The notes beneath the pieces are model-generated. The model was not told where the DNA came from and did no database searches. It was given only the letters and a program-made list of their open reading frames with translations. A program made the translations under genes and the position numbers. From Mesorhizobium_B sp035998495 (GTDB lineage: Bacteria > Pseudomonadota > Alphaproteobacteria > Rhizobiales > Rhizobiaceae): a DNA stretch of 64,000 bases. The stretch spans positions 46,903-110,902 of the forward strand of contig DASYHP010000058.1 of NCBI GenBank assembly GCA_035998495.1, in the 5' to 3' direction. Positions 7,819 through 17,019 of the stretch are shown here, piece after piece (position 1 is the stretch's first letter; every line of letters starts with the position of its first letter).

Positions 7819-10287
7819 ATGACCAAGACATCGATGACCACATTCGCCCGGCGCGAGGCGGCTCGCACTGAGCCGAAGAGCCTTGCCGACGAGATCCTGG
7901 AAACCCTGCGCTACCGCCTGGGCAAGGACAGCACCGTCGCCACGCAGCATGACTGGCTCACCGCCTCCATCACGGTGGTGCGCGACCGCCTGGTGGACCG
8001 CTGGATCCAGTCCACCAAGGACACCTATGTCCACGGCCGCAAGCGCGTTTACTATCTTTCGCTGGAGTTCCTGATCGGGCGGCTGATGCGCGACGCCTTC
8101 TCCAATCTCGGCATGATGGAGGAGATGCGGGCGGCGCTCGCTTCGCTCGGCGTGGACATCGACCTGATCGCCGAGCTCGAGCCGGACGCCGCGCTCGGCA
8201 ATGGCGGCCTGGGCCGTCTCGCGGCCTGCTTCATGGAAAGCATGGCGACCGTCGGCGTGCCCGCGCATGGCTACGGCATCCGCTATGAGAACGGCATGTT
8301 CCGCCAGGAGGTTTCCGAGGGCTGGCAGGTCGAGCTGCCCGAGACCTGGCTCGACCACGGCAACCCCTGGGAGTTCGAACGCCGCGAGCGCTCCTTCGAG
8401 ATCGGCTTCGGCGGAAGCGTCGAGTCCGTCGCCGACAAGGACGGCTGGCTGGAGCGCCATGTCTGGAGGCCCAGCGAGCGCGTGCTCGCGGTGGCCTACG
8501 ACACGCCGGTGGTGGGCTGGCGCGGCAAGCGCGTGAACACGCTGAGGCTCTGGTCGGCCATGCCGGTCGATCCGATCCTGCTCGACGCCTTCAACGCCGG
8601 CGACCATATCGGCGCGCTTCGCGAGATGACCCGCGCCGAAACGCTGACCCGCGTGCTCTACCCCGCAGACAGCCACCAGGCCGGCCAGGAGCTGCGGCTC
8701 CGGCAGGAGTATTTCTTCTCCTCGGCCTCGCTGCAGGACATCGTGCAGCGCCATGTGAGCCAGCACGGCGACCTCTTGGCTCTGCCGGAGAAGGCGGCGA
8801 TCCACCTCAACGACACGCATCCCGCCATCTCGGTGGCCGAACTCATGCGCATCCTCATGGACGTGCATGGCATCGACTTCGACAAGGCATGGGATGTCAC
8901 GCGAAGAACCTTCGCCTACACCAACCACACGCTTCTGCCCGAGGCGCTGGAAAGCTGGCCCGTCCCGCTTATGGAGCGGCTGCTGCCGCGCCACATGCAG
9001 ATCATTTACGCCGTCAACGCCCAGCTCCTCCTGGAGGCGCGCGCCGGCGGCGCGGGCGACGAAGCGATAAAGCGCATTTCGCTGATCGACGAGGGGGGCG
9101 AGCGGCGCGTGCGCATGGGCAATCTCGCGTTTGCCGGCTCGTTCTCGGTGAACGGCGTGTCGGCGCTGCACACGGAGCTGATGAAGCAGACGGTGTTCGC
9201 CGACCTGCACCGGCTGCACCCCGGCCGGATCAACAACAAGACCAACGGCATCACCCCGCGGCGCTGGCTGTTCCAGAGCAATGCCGGCCTCACCGGCCTG
9301 ATCCGCGACGCGATCGGCGACCGTTTCCTCGACGATGTCGAGGCGCTGTCGGAGCTCGAACTCTTCGCGGGCGACGCCGGCTTTCGGGAGCGCTTCGCCG
9401 CCGTGAAGCGCCAAAACAAGGAGCGGCTGACGACGCTCGTTCAGGACCGGCTGAGGCTCCGCCTCGATCCCTCGGCCCTGTTCGACATCCAGATCAAGCG
9501 CATCCACGAATACAAGCGCCAGCTCCTCAACGTCATCGAGGCCGTGGCTCTCTACGACCAGATAAAATCCCATCCTGAAAAGGAATGGATTCCTCGCGTA
9601 AAATTCTTCGGCGGCAAGGCCGCGCCGTCCTACCACAACGCCAAGCTCATCATTAAGCTGATCAACGACGTGGCGCGCGTGGTGAACCAGGATCCGGCGG
9701 TGCGCGGTCTGCTCAGGATCGTGTTCATGCCGAACTACAATGTGAGCCTGGCCGAGAACATGATCCCCGCGGCCGACCTGTCCGAGCAGATCTCCACCGC
9801 CGGCATGGAGGCGTCCGGCACGGGCAACATGAAGTTCGCGCTGAACGGCGCCGTCACCATCGGCACGCTGGACGGGGCGAATGTCGAGATCCTCGAACGT
9901 GTGGGCGAGGAGAACATCGTGATCTTCGGCCTGACGGCCGAGGAGGTGGCGGAGCGCAGGCGGGAGGGGCACGATCCGCGGGCCGTGATCGAAGCCTCGC
10001 CCGAACTCAGCCAGGCGCTCTCGGCGATCTCGTCCGGCGTCTTCTCGCCCGACGACCCCGACCGCTACCGCGAGCTGATGACCGGCCTCTACGAGCGCGA
10101 CTGGTTCATGGTGGCGGCCGACTTCGATGCCTATGCGGCGGCGCAGCGGCGCGTGGACGACCTTTGGAGCGACAGTCCGGCCTGGATCGACAAGGCGATA
10201 CGGAACGTTGCGCGCGTTGCGTGGTTCTCTTCTGACCGGACGATCCGCGAATACGCCAAGGAGATCTGGCGCACGCCGCTCGTCTGA
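7819..10287 (+). CDS. glgP: Glycogen phosphorylase
   Basis: 822-residue family-35 glycosyltransferase that releases glucose 1-phosphate from glycogen. The pyridoxal-phosphate region EASGTGNMKFALNGAVTIGT carries the Schiff-base lysine after GTGNM. VYYLSLEFLIGR near the N-terminus and IKRIHEYKRQLLN are further family blocks. Length matches bacterial GlgP. The ATG at 7819 is only one base from the GAGGGGG stretch, so a start at the in-frame ATG at 7834 is also possible. It is the first gene of a glycogen cluster whose members lie 75-140 bp apart or overlap. Confidence 0.93.
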   Translation: MTKTSMTTFARREAARTEPKSLADEILETLRYRLGKDSTVATQHDWLTASITVVRDRLVDRWIQSTKDTYVHGRKRVYYLSLEFLIGRLMRDAFSNLGMMEEMRAALASLGVDIDLIAELEPDAALGNGGLGRLAACFMESMATVGVPAHGYGIRYENGMFRQEVSEGWQVELPETWLDHGNPWEFERRERSFEIGFGGSVESVADKDGWLERHVWRPSERVLAVAYDTPVVGWRGKRVNTLRLWSAMPVDPILLDAFNAGDHIGALREMTRAETLTRVLYPADSHQAGQELRLRQEYFFSSASLQDIVQRHVSQHGDLLALPEKAAIHLNDTHPAISVAELMRILMDVHGIDFDKAWDVTRRTFAYTNHTLLPEALESWPVPLMERLLPRHMQIIYAVNAQLLLEARAGGAGDEAIKRISLIDEGGERRVRMGNLAFAGSFSVNGVSALHTELMKQTVFADLHRLHPGRINNKTNGITPRRWLFQSNAGLTGLIRDAIGDRFLDDVEALSELELFAGDAGFRERFAAVKRQNKERLTTLVQDRLRLRLDPSALFDIQIKRIHEYKRQLLNVIEAVALYDQIKSHPEKEWIPRVKFFGGKAAPSYHNAKLIIKLINDVARVVNQDPAVRGLLRIVFMPNYNVSLAENMIPAADLSEQISTAGMEASGTGNMKFALNGAVTIGTLDGANVEILERVGEENIVIFGLTAEEVAERRREGHDPRAVIEASPELSQALSAISSGVFSPDDPDRYRELMTGLYERDWFMVAADFDAYAAAQRRVDDLWSDSPAWIDKAIRNVARVAWFSSDRTIREYAKEIWRTPLV

Positions 10288-10361
10288 ACGAACACAATCA
10301 GGGGAGGCCAGCTCTGGGCGCTATCTCGCCGCAGGCGCGGTCGGAAACGAAGAGCGGCTCG

Positions 10362-12524
10362 GTGTCGGAGGCCGATGTCAGGGCAATCGTCGAGGGCCGG
10401 CACGGCGATCCTTTCGGGGTGCTGGGCCTGCACGAGGCGGGCGGCGCGTTCCATGCCCGCGCCTTCGTGCCCGATGCGGAGCTCGTCTCGGCCTTCACGC
10501 TGGCCGGCGAGCCGGTCGGCGAGCTGGCGCGGCGGCACGACGCCGGCTTCTTCGAGGGGCCGGTCGATGTGTCCAAGCGCCAGCCCCTGCGCTTTCACGC
10601 CCGCAACGCGACGGCCGATTGGTGGGTGACGGACGCCTACAGCTTCGGGCCCGTGCTCGGGCCGATGGACGACTACTTCATCGCCGAAGGCTCACACTTG
10701 CGGCTCTTCGACAAGCTCGGCGCGCATCTGATCGAGCATGAAGGCGCCAAGGGCGTCCACTTCGCGGTCTGGGCGCCCAACGCACGGCGCGTTTCCGTGG
10801 TGGGCGACTTCAACCGCTGGGACGGGCGGCGCCACCCCTTGCGGCTTCGGCGCGACACCGGCGTCTGGGAAGCCTTCGTGCCCGACATCGGCGAGGGCCA
10901 TGCCTACAAATACGAGATCGTCGGCCCCCAGGGCGAGCTTCTGCCGCTCAAGGCCGATCCCTTCGCCTTCCGCTCGGAGTTCAGGCCCGCGACGGCCTCG
11001 GTCACCACGGCGCCGCTCGACCATCAATGGGCCGACGAGGCCCACCGCGCGCATTGGAGCTCGGTCGATCCGCGGCGGCAGCCGATCTCCATCTACGAGG
11101 TTCACGCCGGCTCCTGGCAACGCCGCGAGGACGGCTCCTTCCTGTCCTGGGACGAGCTGGCCGACCGGTTGATCCCTTATGCCGTCGAGATGGGCTTCAC
11201 CCACCTCGAGTTCCTGCCCATCTCCGAGCACCCCTATGATCCATCCTGGGGCTACCAGACCACCGGCCTCTACGCCCCATCCGCGCGCTTTGGCGAGCCG
11301 GAAGGCTTCGCCCGCTTCGTGGACGGCGCGCACAAGGTGGGCTTGTCGGTGCTCATCGACTGGGTTCCCGCCCACTTCCCGACCGACGCGCACGGGCTGG
11401 CGCGCTTCGACGGCACCGCGCTTTACGAGCACGAAGACCCCCGCCAGGGCTTCCACCCCGACTGGAACACGCTGATCTACAATTTCGGCCGCCGCGAGGT
11501 GTCGTCCTTCCTGGTCAACAACGCGCTCTTCTGGGCCGAGAAATACCATGTGGACGGCCTGCGCGTGGATGCGGTGGCTTCCATGCTCTACCTCGACTAC
11601 TCGCGCAAAGCGGGGGAATGGGTCCCCAACGAGCATGGCGGGCGTGAGAACCTGGCTGCCGTGCGCTTCCTGCAGAACATGAACAAGGCCATCTATGGCA
11701 CGCATCCCGGCGTCATCACGGCGGCCGAGGAGTCCACCTCATGGCCGAAGGTCTCGCATCCCGTCCATGAGGGCGGCTTGGGCTTCGGCTTCAAGTGGAA
11801 CATGGGCTTCATGCACGACACGCTGCAATATCTCGCGCGCGAGCCCATCCACCGCAGGCACCATCACGGCGAGATCCAGTTCGGCCTGGTCTATGCCTTC
11901 AGCGAGAATTTCGTGCTGCCGCTCTCCCACGACGAGGTCGTCCACGGCAAAGGCTCGCTGCTGACGAAGATGGCCGGCGACGACTGGCAAAAGTTTGCCA
12001 ACCTGCGCGCCTATTACGGCTTCATGTGGGGCTATCCCGGCAAGAAGCTGCTCTTCATGGGCCAGGAATGGGCGCAGCGCAACGAATGGTCGGAAGCCCG
12101 CGCGCTCGACTGGTGGCTCCTCGACGCAGCAGCGCATCGCGGCGTCCAGACCCTCGTGCACGACCTGAACCACGCTTATCGCGACAAGCCTGCGCTACAT
12201 GCCCGCGACTGCGAGGGCGAGGGCTTCCGCTGGCTGGTGGTGGACGACGCGGAAAACTCCGTCTTCGCCTGGGCGCGCTTCGCGCCGGACGCGCCGCCCG
12301 TGGCCGTGATCACGAACTTCACGCCCGTCGTGCGGGAAAACTACCGTCTCCCCTTGCCAGAGAAGGGCAAGTGGCGCGAAATCATCAACACGGACGCCGT
12401 GGCCTATGGAGGGTCGGGCAAGGGCAATCTGGGGATGGTGGAAGCGCGGGCGGAAGGGACCGATGCGGTGGCGCATGTGACGCTGCCGCCGCTCGCGACG
12501 GTCATGCTGGAATTCGCGGGATAA
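10362..12524 (+). CDS. glgB: 1,4-alpha-glucan branching enzyme
   Basis: GH13 branching enzyme that introduces alpha-1,6 branches in glycogen. An N-terminal CBM48 module (about residues 110-200, AVWAPNARRVSVVGDFNRW) precedes the alpha-amylase barrel with YEVHAGSW, VDGLRVDAVASMLYLDYSR (nucleophile Asp), AEEST (acid Glu) and PLSHDEVVHGK. The listed GTG start gives 720 residues. The frame is open back to about 10,314, where a CTG sits six bases after GGGGAGG, so the true N-terminus may be some 16 residues longer. It lies between glgP and glgC. Confidence 0.93.
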   Translation: MSEADVRAIVEGRHGDPFGVLGLHEAGGAFHARAFVPDAELVSAFTLAGEPVGELARRHDAGFFEGPVDVSKRQPLRFHARNATADWWVTDAYSFGPVLGPMDDYFIAEGSHLRLFDKLGAHLIEHEGAKGVHFAVWAPNARRVSVVGDFNRWDGRRHPLRLRRDTGVWEAFVPDIGEGHAYKYEIVGPQGELLPLKADPFAFRSEFRPATASVTTAPLDHQWADEAHRAHWSSVDPRRQPISIYEVHAGSWQRREDGSFLSWDELADRLIPYAVEMGFTHLEFLPISEHPYDPSWGYQTTGLYAPSARFGEPEGFARFVDGAHKVGLSVLIDWVPAHFPTDAHGLARFDGTALYEHEDPRQGFHPDWNTLIYNFGRREVSSFLVNNALFWAEKYHVDGLRVDAVASMLYLDYSRKAGEWVPNEHGGRENLAAVRFLQNMNKAIYGTHPGVITAAEESTSWPKVSHPVHEGGLGFGFKWNMGFMHDTLQYLAREPIHRRHHHGEIQFGLVYAFSENFVLPLSHDEVVHGKGSLLTKMAGDDWQKFANLRAYYGFMWGYPGKKLLFMGQEWAQRNEWSEARALDWWLLDAAAHRGVQTLVHDLNHAYRDKPALHARDCEGEGFRWLVVDDAENSVFAWARFAPDAPPVAVITNFTPVVRENYRLPLPEKGKWREIINTDAVAYGGSGKGNLGMVEARAEGTDAVAHVTLPPLATVMLEFAG

Positions 12525-12664
12525 GGGGAGCATGATCCCAAGAGGAGGTCCGCGGCTTGGAGGAGTCGCGGATTTCCGGGCAAGATCATGCGGCGGGATT
12601 GGAACGTGCAGGGCGCGGGCGCTTCGGGTGAAGCGGGCGCGCTCTGGATGGCAGGGAGACGCGC

Positions 12665-13930
12665 ATGGAGCCCATCAGACGCAACTCGCCGCTGGCGCGG
12701 GACGCCATGGCCTATGTGCTCGCGGGCGGCCGGGGAAGCCGGCTCAGGGAACTCACGGACAAGCGCGCCAAGCCCGCGGTGTATTTCGGCGGCAAGACCC
12801 GCATCATCGACTTCGCCCTTTCCAACGCGCTGAACTCGGGCGTCCGCCGCATGGCGGTGGCGACCCAGTACAAGGCCCATTCGCTGATCCGCCACCTCCA
12901 GCATGGCTGGAACTTCCTGCGCCCCGAGCGCAACGAGAGCTTCGACATCCTGCCCGCGAGCCAGCGCGTGTCCGAGCACCAGTGGTACGAGGGCACGGCC
13001 GACGCCGTTTTCCAGAACATCGACATCATCGAGTCCCACGGTCCCCAATACATGGTCATCCTGGCGGGCGACCACATCTACAAGATGGACTACGAGCTGA
13101 TGCTCCGCCAGCATGTGGACACGGGCGCGGACGTCACCGTCGGCTGCCTCGAAGTGCCGCGCCTGGAGGCCACCGGCTTCGGCGTCATGCATGTGGACGA
13201 GGCCGACCGCATCATCGCCTTCGTGGAAAAGCCGGCCGACCCGCCGGGCATGCCCGACAAGCCGGACTTCGCGCTGGCCTCCATGGGCATCTACGTCTTC
13301 CAGACCGCGTTCCTGATGGAGCAGTTGCGGCGCGACGCGGCCGACCCGAACTCCGCGCGCGACTTCGGCAAGGACATCATCCCCTATATCGTGAGCCACG
13401 GGAAGGCGCAGGCGCACCGCTTCACGCAGTCCTGCGTGCGCTCCTCCTTCGAGGGCGAGGCCTATTGGCGCGACGTGGGGACGGTGGACGCCTATTGGGA
13501 AGCGAACATCGACCTGACCGACATCACGCCCGAACTCGACATCTACGACCGCGACTGGCCGATCTGGACCTATGCCGAGATCAAGCCGCCGGCGAAGTTC
13601 GTGCATGACGTGGAGGGCCGTCGCGGCTCGGCCGTGTCCTCGCTGGTGGCAGGCGACTGCATCATCTCGGGCGCCTCGCTCAGGCGCAGCCTCGTGTTCA
13701 CGGGCGCGCGGGTGAACTCCTTCTCCTCGCTCGACGAGGTGGTGATGCTGCCCAACTGCCATGTCGGCCGCAATGCAAGGCTGACCCGCTGCGTCGTGGA
13801 CCGCGGCGTCCACATCCCTGAAGGACTTGTGGTGGGCGAGGACGCGGCTGTTGACGCCCAACGCTTCCGCGTCTCCGAGCGCGGCGTCGTGCTGATCACG
13901 CAGGACATGATCGACGCGCTGGACCAGTGA
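12665..13930 (+). CDS. glgC: Glucose-1-phosphate adenylyltransferase (ADP-glucose pyrophosphorylase)
   Basis: 421-residue enzyme making ADP-glucose, the committed step of glycogen synthesis. The nucleotide-binding motif GGRGSRLRELTDKRAKPAV is at the N-terminus, and IIDFALSN, AGDHIYKMDY and the later VEKP stretch are typical, with a left-handed beta-helix C-terminal region. The ATG at 12665 follows AGGGAGA. It is followed by glgA after 7 bases, so the two are co-transcribed. Confidence 0.95.
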   Translation: MEPIRRNSPLARDAMAYVLAGGRGSRLRELTDKRAKPAVYFGGKTRIIDFALSNALNSGVRRMAVATQYKAHSLIRHLQHGWNFLRPERNESFDILPASQRVSEHQWYEGTADAVFQNIDIIESHGPQYMVILAGDHIYKMDYELMLRQHVDTGADVTVGCLEVPRLEATGFGVMHVDEADRIIAFVEKPADPPGMPDKPDFALASMGIYVFQTAFLMEQLRRDAADPNSARDFGKDIIPYIVSHGKAQAHRFTQSCVRSSFEGEAYWRDVGTVDAYWEANIDLTDITPELDIYDRDWPIWTYAEIKPPAKFVHDVEGRRGSAVSSLVAGDCIISGASLRRSLVFTGARVNSFSSLDEVVMLPNCHVGRNARLTRCVVDRGVHIPEGLVVGEDAAVDAQRFRVSERGVVLITQDMIDALDQ

Positions 13931-13937
13931 GCGGGTC

Positions 13938-15389
13938 GTGCCCGTAAGCGTCCTCTCCATCGCCTCGGAGGCCTTCCCGCTGGTGAAGACCGGCGGGCTG
14001 GCGGACGTGACGGGCGCATTGCCGCCGGCGCTCAAGCGCCATGACGTGGAGACCCGCACCTTCCTGCCCGGCTATCCCGCCGTCATGAAGGCCTTGCGCA
14101 AGGGCACGCCGCTGGTCGGCTATGAGGATCTGGGCGGCGGACCGGCCGCCATCATCTCCGGCCAGGCCGGCGGCCTCGACCTGTTCGTGCTCGACGCGCC
14201 GCATCTCTACGACCGCGCCGGCGGCCTCTATGCCGACCCGACCGGCGCCGACTGGCCCGACAACTGGCTGCGCTTCGCGGCGCTGTCGCGCGCCGGCGCC
14301 GACCTCGCCCAGGGCATCGTCGCGGGCTACCGGCCGGACGTGGTGCATGTTCATGATTGGCAGGCGGGGCTCGTGCCGGCTTATCTGCGCTTCTGGGAAA
14401 GCGCGCCGCCGCCAGCCGTCATCACGGTCCACAATATTGCCTTCCAGGGCCAGTTCGGCGCCGGCATCTTCCCTGCGCTTGGCCTTCCCAACTATGCCTT
14501 CGGCATCGACGGCGTGGAATATTACGGTGGCGTGGGCTTCCTCAAAGCCGGGCTGGCCTGCGCCGACGCCATCACCACGGTGAGCCCCACCTACGCCCAG
14601 GAAATCCGCACGCCGGCCTTTGGCATGGGGCTGCAGGGTCTCATCAACACGCGCGCGGACGTTCTGCACGGCATCGTCAACGGCATCGACACCGAGGTGT
14701 GGGACCCCTCGGCCGACGAGCATCTCGCCAGCACCTATTCCGCGAAATCGCTCAAGAACCGGGCGAGGAACCGCCGGGCGGTGGAAGAGCGCTTCAGGCT
14801 ACATCAGGAGGAGAGCCCGCTTCTCGCCGTGGTCAGCCGGCTGACCTGGCAAAAGGGCATGGACGTGCTGGCCTCGCAAGCCGACCGGATTGTCGCCGCC
14901 GGCGCCAAGCTCGCGGTGCTCGGCTCGGGCGAGCCGGGCATTGAGGCCGCGCTGCATCTCGCGGCCGCGCGCCATCCCGGCCGCGTGGGCCTCGTGATCG
15001 GCTATGACGAGGCGCTCTCGCATCTCGTTCAGGGCGGCGCCGACGTGATCCTCGTGCCGTCACGGTTCGAACCCTGCGGGCTCACCCAGCTCTATGGGCT
15101 GCGCTACGCTTGCGTGCCGGCGGTGGCGCGCACCGGCGGGCTTAACGACACCGTGATCGACGCCAACGAGGCGGCGTTGACCGCGGGCGTCGCCACCGGC
15201 TTCCACTTCGCGCCCGATAACGGCGACGCGCTGTTCCACGCCGTCACCCGCATCAGCGCCCTCCATGCGGATGAGGATGCCTGGACCGGCCTGATGCGCC
15301 AGGGCATGAAGGCCGACCTGTCGTGGAACCGCTCCGCCGCGCGCTACGCCGCCCTTTACCGCTCCCTCCTCCGGACCCCCCAAGCATGA
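13938..15389 (+). CDS. glgA: Glycogen synthase (ADP-glucose type)
   Basis: 483-residue GT5 glycosyltransferase. N-terminal SIASEAFPLVKTGGLADVTG carries the ADP-glucose binding KTGGL motif, and the C-terminal half has VSRLTWQKGMDV, PSRFEPCGLTQLYGLRYA and RTGGLNDTV. The GTG start at 13938 gives the correct N-terminus. Its stop overlaps the pgm ATG. Confidence 0.95.
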   Translation: MPVSVLSIASEAFPLVKTGGLADVTGALPPALKRHDVETRTFLPGYPAVMKALRKGTPLVGYEDLGGGPAAIISGQAGGLDLFVLDAPHLYDRAGGLYADPTGADWPDNWLRFAALSRAGADLAQGIVAGYRPDVVHVHDWQAGLVPAYLRFWESAPPPAVITVHNIAFQGQFGAGIFPALGLPNYAFGIDGVEYYGGVGFLKAGLACADAITTVSPTYAQEIRTPAFGMGLQGLINTRADVLHGIVNGIDTEVWDPSADEHLASTYSAKSLKNRARNRRAVEERFRLHQEESPLLAVVSRLTWQKGMDVLASQADRIVAAGAKLAVLGSGEPGIEAALHLAAARHPGRVGLVIGYDEALSHLVQGGADVILVPSRFEPCGLTQLYGLRYACVPAVARTGGLNDTVIDANEAALTAGVATGFHFAPDNGDALFHAVTRISALHADEDAWTGLMRQGMKADLSWNRSAARYAALYRSLLRTPQA

Positions 15390-17014
15390 GAAGAACGGTC
15401 GAAACCAAGCCTTTCCCGGACCAGAAGCCCGGCACGTCGGGTCTCAGGAAGAAGGTGCCGGTGTTCCAGCAGGAGCACTATGCCGAGAACTTCATCCAGT
15501 CCGTGTTCGACAGTCTGGAGGGCTTTGCGGACCAGACGCTGGTGGTGGGCGGCGACGGACGCTTCCTCAACCGCGAGGTGATCCAGACCGTGATCCGCAT
15601 GGCCGCGGCCAACGGCTTCGGACGCGTGGTGGTGGGGCAGAGCGGTATCCTCTCCACGCCCGCCGCCTCCAACCTGATCCGCAAGCGAAAGGCCTTCGGC
15701 GGCCTCATCCTGTCGGCCAGCCACAATCCCGGCGGCCCGCACGAGGACTTCGGCATCAAATACAATATCGGCAATGGCGGCCCCGCGCCGGAAAAGATCA
15801 CGGATGCGATCTTCGCCCGCACCAGGGAGATCGGCCGCTACTTCATCGGCGATGTCGGCCCGATCGACCTCGACCGCCTGGGCGAGAGCCAAGCGGACGG
15901 GATGGTGGTCGAAGTCGTCGATCCCGTCGCCGACTACGCCGCGCTGATGGAGGAGTTGTTCGACTTCGGCGCGATCCGCGGCCTGTTCCGCTCGGGCTTC
16001 CGCATGGGTTTCGACGCCATGCATGCCGTGACCGGCCCCTATGCCAAGGAGATCCTGGAGAAGCGCCTGGGCGCGCCGGAGGGCACCGCGCGCAATTTCG
16101 TGCCCTTGCCCGATTTCGGCGGCCATCACCCCGACCCCAACCTCGTCCACGCCAAGGAACTCTATGACGAGATGATGGGGCCGGACGCGCCCGATTTCGG
16201 CGCGGCCTCCGATGGCGACGGCGACCGCAACCTCATCATCGGCCGCGGCATCTTCGTCACGCCCTCCGATTCGCTGGCGATCCTTGCCGCCAACGCCCAT
16301 CTCGCGCCCGGCTACCGGCAGGGCCTGAAAGGCATCGCCCGCTCCATGCCCACGTCGGGGGCGGCCGACCGCGTGGCCGAGAAGCTCGGCGTCGGCATGT
16401 ACGAGACGCCGACGGGCTGGAAGTTCTTCGGCAACCTGCTCGACGCGGGCCTCGCCACCATTTGCGGCGAGGAGAGCGCGGGCACAGGCTCCGACCATGT
16501 GCGGGAGAAGGACGGGCTGTGGGCCGTGCTGCTCTGGCTCAACGTGCTCGCCGCCCGCAGCGAGGGCGTCAAGGACATCGTGACCAGGCACTGGGCCATT
16601 TATGGGCGGAACTACTATTCCCGCCACGACTACGAGGCTGTCGAGAGCGAGGCCGCCAACCGGCTGATGGAGGAGCTTCGTGGCAAGCTCGCGGACCTGC
16701 CTGGTCAAACGGTCGAAGGCATGCGCGTCGCGGCCGCCGACGATTTCGCCTATCACGACCCGGTGGACGGCTCCGTCAGCCAGCACCAGGGCATCCGGGT
16801 GATGTTCGAGGGCGGCAGCCGCGTGGTGTTCCGCCTGTCCGGCACCGGCACGGCCGGCGCGACACTCCGCGTCTATATCGAGCGCTACGAGCCCGACCCG
16901 TCGCGGCACGGCATGGAGACGCAGGAGGCTTTGGCGGATCTGATCCGCGCGGCCGAGACCATCGCGCACATCCGCGGGCACACGGGGCGCAATGCGCCGA
17001 GTGTGATTACCTGA
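15386..17014 (+). CDS. pgm: Alpha-D-glucose phosphate-specific phosphoglucomutase
   Basis: 542-residue phosphohexomutase interconverting glucose 1-phosphate and glucose 6-phosphate, linking the cluster to central metabolism. TSGLRKKV at the N-terminus, the phosphoserine loop LSASHNPGG, the metal-binding DGDGDRN and the sugar-binding GEESAGTGSDHVREKDG are all present. It starts inside the glgA stop (ATGA). Length matches the eukaryote-like Pgm of rhizobia. Confidence 0.95.
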   Translation: MRRTVETKPFPDQKPGTSGLRKKVPVFQQEHYAENFIQSVFDSLEGFADQTLVVGGDGRFLNREVIQTVIRMAAANGFGRVVVGQSGILSTPAASNLIRKRKAFGGLILSASHNPGGPHEDFGIKYNIGNGGPAPEKITDAIFARTREIGRYFIGDVGPIDLDRLGESQADGMVVEVVDPVADYAALMEELFDFGAIRGLFRSGFRMGFDAMHAVTGPYAKEILEKRLGAPEGTARNFVPLPDFGGHHPDPNLVHAKELYDEMMGPDAPDFGAASDGDGDRNLIIGRGIFVTPSDSLAILAANAHLAPGYRQGLKGIARSMPTSGAADRVAEKLGVGMYETPTGWKFFGNLLDAGLATICGEESAGTGSDHVREKDGLWAVLLWLNVLAARSEGVKDIVTRHWAIYGRNYYSRHDYEAVESEAANRLMEELRGKLADLPGQTVEGMRVAAADDFAYHDPVDGSVSQHQGIRVMFEGGSRVVFRLSGTGTAGATLRVYIERYEPDPSRHGMETQEALADLIRAAETIAHIRGHTGRNAPSVIT

Positions 17015-17019
17015 CGGCG